From Thorsellia kenyensis (GTDB lineage: Bacteria > Pseudomonadota > Gammaproteobacteria > Enterobacterales > Thorselliaceae): a stretch of 6,934 bases of DNA. A program made the translations under genes and the position numbers. The notes beneath the pieces were generated by a model, which saw only the letters and a program-made list of their open reading frames with translations, had not been told where the DNA came from and did no database searches. Shown here one piece after another: positions 5,380-6,934 of the stretch (the first letter of the stretch is position 1; each line of letters opens with the position of its first letter). The DNA lies in assembly GCF_042432445.1 (NCBI RefSeq), contig NZ_JBHLXE010000063.1:1-6934 (forward strand), read 5' to 3'.

Positions 5380-6543
5380 ATGCGCTGGAAGCCCTATGAC
5401 CTAAATGAATATAGCGAACCATGGAAAATTCGTTGGTTTTTTTGGGTATTTTCGGCAGTATTGATTTTATTGGTGTGCTTTTTCGGGCAAAGATATTGGG
5501 CTGGTGGATGGGATGGTGAGAGTTTCACATTTTGGCATGAAACTCAAAACACTCTTCTGGGGGTTCTCTTAGTGATTTTTGTCCTTCGTTTAGGGGTTTA
5601 TTATAAACAAAAAATCTATTATGACGCTTGGTTAGAGAAGTGTGAGCGCACTGAGGCTCATTATAAGGCATGGGCTAATCGCCATTTGGTTTGTTTTGCG
5701 AGTTTCACTCAATTTCCAGGTAAACTTAACCCTCGCACTTGGTTATCCCATAGAGAGCAACTTGAACAATTTATTGACCAAGCCTTACCTATTGAGTTCA
5801 TAGAAAAAGACAATGAATTAAAATCTGCATTTCATTATGCCGTCGATGGGGTTTTAGCTGAACTTAAAGAAATCAACCGCCATTATCCAGTGCGTTGCCA
5901 TGTGATTTTGAATATCTCAGAGAAAGATTATCCCTCAAATAGGTATCACGAAGCATTTTTTAAATCACTTTTAGAAGAGCGCCTAGGCAACAAAGGTAAG
6001 CCGCTCATTATTGAGCTACACCCTGTAAAAAGTGATTTTTCACTTTTTACACCAATGTTTCAAAACTCCGTTGAAGAAGCGCATTTATTGATTGTCTTAC
6101 AATTAGGCCAATCAGAGCAAGTCTCTGATGCCTTGGCGAGCTATCTGTTGATTTTAGGGGAGTACCATGTTCACAAGCCTATATTACCTGGTAAAGCGAA
6201 ATTTTATCGCCCTCAATTAATTCGTGAGAATGAGATATCTCATGATATGAATAAGTTTCTTACACTATTGCCACAAGCGCAAGCCAAGATGCCATTGATT
6301 CAATCGGCTCAAGTGAACGAACACGCTCAAGCCATCTATAGCTATCTATTTAATGCACAGTCAATGCCTACAGAACTGAGTGTATTATCTGCATATACAG
6401 GCACTTTAGGTCGCTTAAGTGATTTATTGACACTAGGTTTTTTATTAGAAATAGCAGAAGCAACACCTAAGCAATTACTCTTGGCTAATGCGTTTGAGCC
6501 TGAAGGATATCTCGGATACATAGAACAAATGAAAGCTCATTGA
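5380..6543 (+). CDS. Two-helix inner-membrane protein with large cytoplasmic domain, unrecognised; T6SS effector partner candidate
   Basis: 387 residues. Two hydrophobic helices lie at about 18-36 (RWFFWVFSAVLILLVCFFG) and 58-75, separated by a short Trp/Gly-rich loop. Basic residues before the first helix (R2, K4, K16, R18) and after the second (K76, K78) predict both ends in the cytoplasm, leaving about 310 cytoplasmic residues. That domain looks like a folded alpha/beta domain (for example HVILNI, HLLIVLQLG, SYLLILGEY), with no nucleotide-binding or catalytic motif that I can identify. It closes the effector-lipoprotein module and two truncated copies of its 5' end sit in the upstream repeats. 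It could be a second immunity protein protecting the inner membrane, or an effector adaptor/chaperone; I cannot choose. The gene contains a perfect 12-bp inverted repeat at 6024-6051. Confidence 0.8.
   Translation: MRWKPYDLNEYSEPWKIRWFFWVFSAVLILLVCFFGQRYWAGGWDGESFTFWHETQNTLLGVLLVIFVLRLGVYYKQKIYYDAWLEKCERTEAHYKAWANRHLVCFASFTQFPGKLNPRTWLSHREQLEQFIDQALPIEFIEKDNELKSAFHYAVDGVLAELKEINRHYPVRCHVILNISEKDYPSNRYHEAFFKSLLEERLGNKGKPLIIELHPVKSDFSLFTPMFQNSVEEAHLLIVLQLGQSEQVSDALASYLLILGEYHVHKPILPGKAKFYRPQLIRENEISHDMNKFLTLLPQAQAKMPLIQSAQVNEHAQAIYSYLFNAQSMPTELSVLSAYTGTLGRLSDLLTLGFLLEIAEATPKQLLLANAFEPEGYLGYIEQMKAH
6024..6051. repeat. Perfect 12-bp inverted repeat inside the membrane-protein gene
   Basis: Arms TGTAAAAAGTGA (6024-6035) and TCACTTTTTACA (6040-6051) are exact reverse complements around a TTTT loop. 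It lies in codons for the VKSDFSLFT stretch. There is no GC-rich stem with a T-run after it, so it is not a standard terminator. It may form an mRNA hairpin or act as a binding palindrome. Confidence 0.7.
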
Positions 6544-6740
6544 TACATTAACCTAGTCTCACGAGATTTTTAAAAATATTATCATGATTTAACTCTCGTT
6601 AATTTGTCTTATTTCCTAGATAGAGACTATTTTTTTATTGATAGGTGCTATTTTTATCAGAGCAAACAGCATTAACATCATTAACTCAACGGCAAGTTAT
6701 TTTCGATTGTTCAGAAGAGCAAGGTATCATCATTGATTTT
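6544..6740. other. Non-coding gap after the module
   Basis: About 200 bp of AT-rich sequence with no convincing gene. It holds a very short stem (TCT/AGA) near 6557-6570 before a T-run, two ATAG/CTAT hairpins (6618-6655), and a 38-codon frame opening with GTG at 6645 that runs to a TAA inside the octamer array (6759-6761). No clear promoter is seen. Confidence 0.5.
6618..6636 (+). terminator. Weak candidate terminator after the membrane-protein gene
   Basis: AGATAG (6618-6623), loop AGA, then CTATTT (6627-6632), running into a T-tract to 6636. A second similar hairpin, ATAG-GTG-CTAT followed by TTTT, occurs at 6641-6655. Stems are short and AT-rich, so termination would be inefficient; position about 75 bp past the stop is plausible. 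Confidence 0.3.
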
Positions 6741-6870
6741 TTTAACTATTTAACTATTTAACTATTTAACTATTTAACTATTTAACTATTTAACTATTTA
6801 ACTATTTAACTATTTAACTATTTAACTATTTAACTATTTAACTATTTAACTATTTAACTATTTAACTATT
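6741..6870. repeat. Perfect octamer tandem array (AACTATTT, about 16.25 copies)
   Basis: 130 bp with an exact 8-bp period and no interruption. Flanks are ATTGATTTT on the left and CGTGGATTTG on the right. Because 8 is not a multiple of 3, the array runs through all three frames every 24 bp and carries TAA in every forward frame, and TAG and TAA in every reverse frame, so it cannot be coding. It is the kind of locus that changes copy number by slipped-strand mispairing. It could alter spacing or bending at a promoter on either side, or be neutral. Confidence 0.95.
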
Positions 6871-6934
6871 CGTGGATTTGTATAATAAGTGCATAGCCGC
6901 TGTCAGTCGCATTGCATTAATTGAGGGTCGAAAA

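Larger units (their letters stand above)
4214..5455 (+). repeat. Tandem repeat unit 2 (about 1.24 kb)
   Basis: Second complete unit, in direct orientation to the unit at 2975-4213. Its right end runs into the intact membrane-protein gene, so the membrane-gene 5' part is shared with a functional gene only here. The two units are nearly identical over most of their length, but lipoprotein copies differ in a few dense patches. Confidence 0.85.

Noticed and set aside
2651..5455. CRISPR-like or insertion-sequence explanation of the repeats
   Set aside because: Units are about 1.24 kb of genes and gene fragments, with no short repeat-spacer pattern, no transposase and no terminal inverted repeats; a plain tandem duplication explains them.
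5380..6543. Naming the membrane protein as a Tla3-type lipase adaptor
   Set aside because: The genetic context is similar in outline, but I cannot show sequence similarity by eye, so no name is given.
6741..6870. Octamer array as an in-frame coding phase-variation tract
   Set aside because: Every frame on both strands contains stops within 24 bp, so it cannot be read through at any copy number.

Overview
The window reads as an AT-rich accessory island of a Gram-negative bacterium. The best guess is a gammaproteobacterium of Acinetobacter/Moraxellaceae type, from base composition and gene types only; nothing in the window fixes the genus. The cargo looks like a type VI secretion (T6SS) VgrG-linked effector/immunity module. 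The diagnostic pieces are a VgrG C-terminal tail, a large unrecognised polymorphic effector, two near-identical periplasmic lipoproteins with the FGE/SUMF1 (formylglycine-generating-enzyme-like) fold, and a two-helix inner-membrane protein.

Layout. Positions 53-352 hold a VgrG 3' tail with no VgrG body in front. Positions 456-2678 encode a 740-residue putative effector with an N-terminal coiled coil, a Lys-rich middle, a glycine-rich beta-repeat region and one strong hydrophobic segment. Positions 2651-5455 are a tandem amplification with a period of about 1.24 kb. Each unit carries an effector 3'-tail ghost, an FGE-like lipoprotein gene, a 28-codon small ORF and the first ~25 codons of the downstream membrane gene. 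Two units are nearly complete (lipoprotein genes 3113-4015 and 4352-5254). A third, leftmost unit survives only as the last 125 bp of its lipoprotein gene plus spacer. Positions 5380-6543 encode the intact 387-residue membrane protein. Positions 6544-6934 are mostly non-coding, with weak hairpins and a perfect 8-bp tandem repeat (6741-6870, about 16 copies).

How it fits together. The simplest history starts from vgrG - effector - FGE-lipoprotein - small ORF - membrane protein. A recombination joined the 5' part of the membrane gene to the 3' end of the effector, and the resulting unit was tandemly copied. A later deletion joined the resident effector to the 3' end of the leftmost lipoprotein copy. 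As a result the effector's last ~8 codons and its stop codon are out-of-frame lipoprotein-gene DNA, while the two ghosts preserve a different, probably ancestral, C-terminus. By inference the lipoproteins are periplasmic immunity proteins whose copies have diverged in discrete patches, and the membrane protein is a second immunity factor or an effector-loading partner. None of these functions is shown directly by the sequence.
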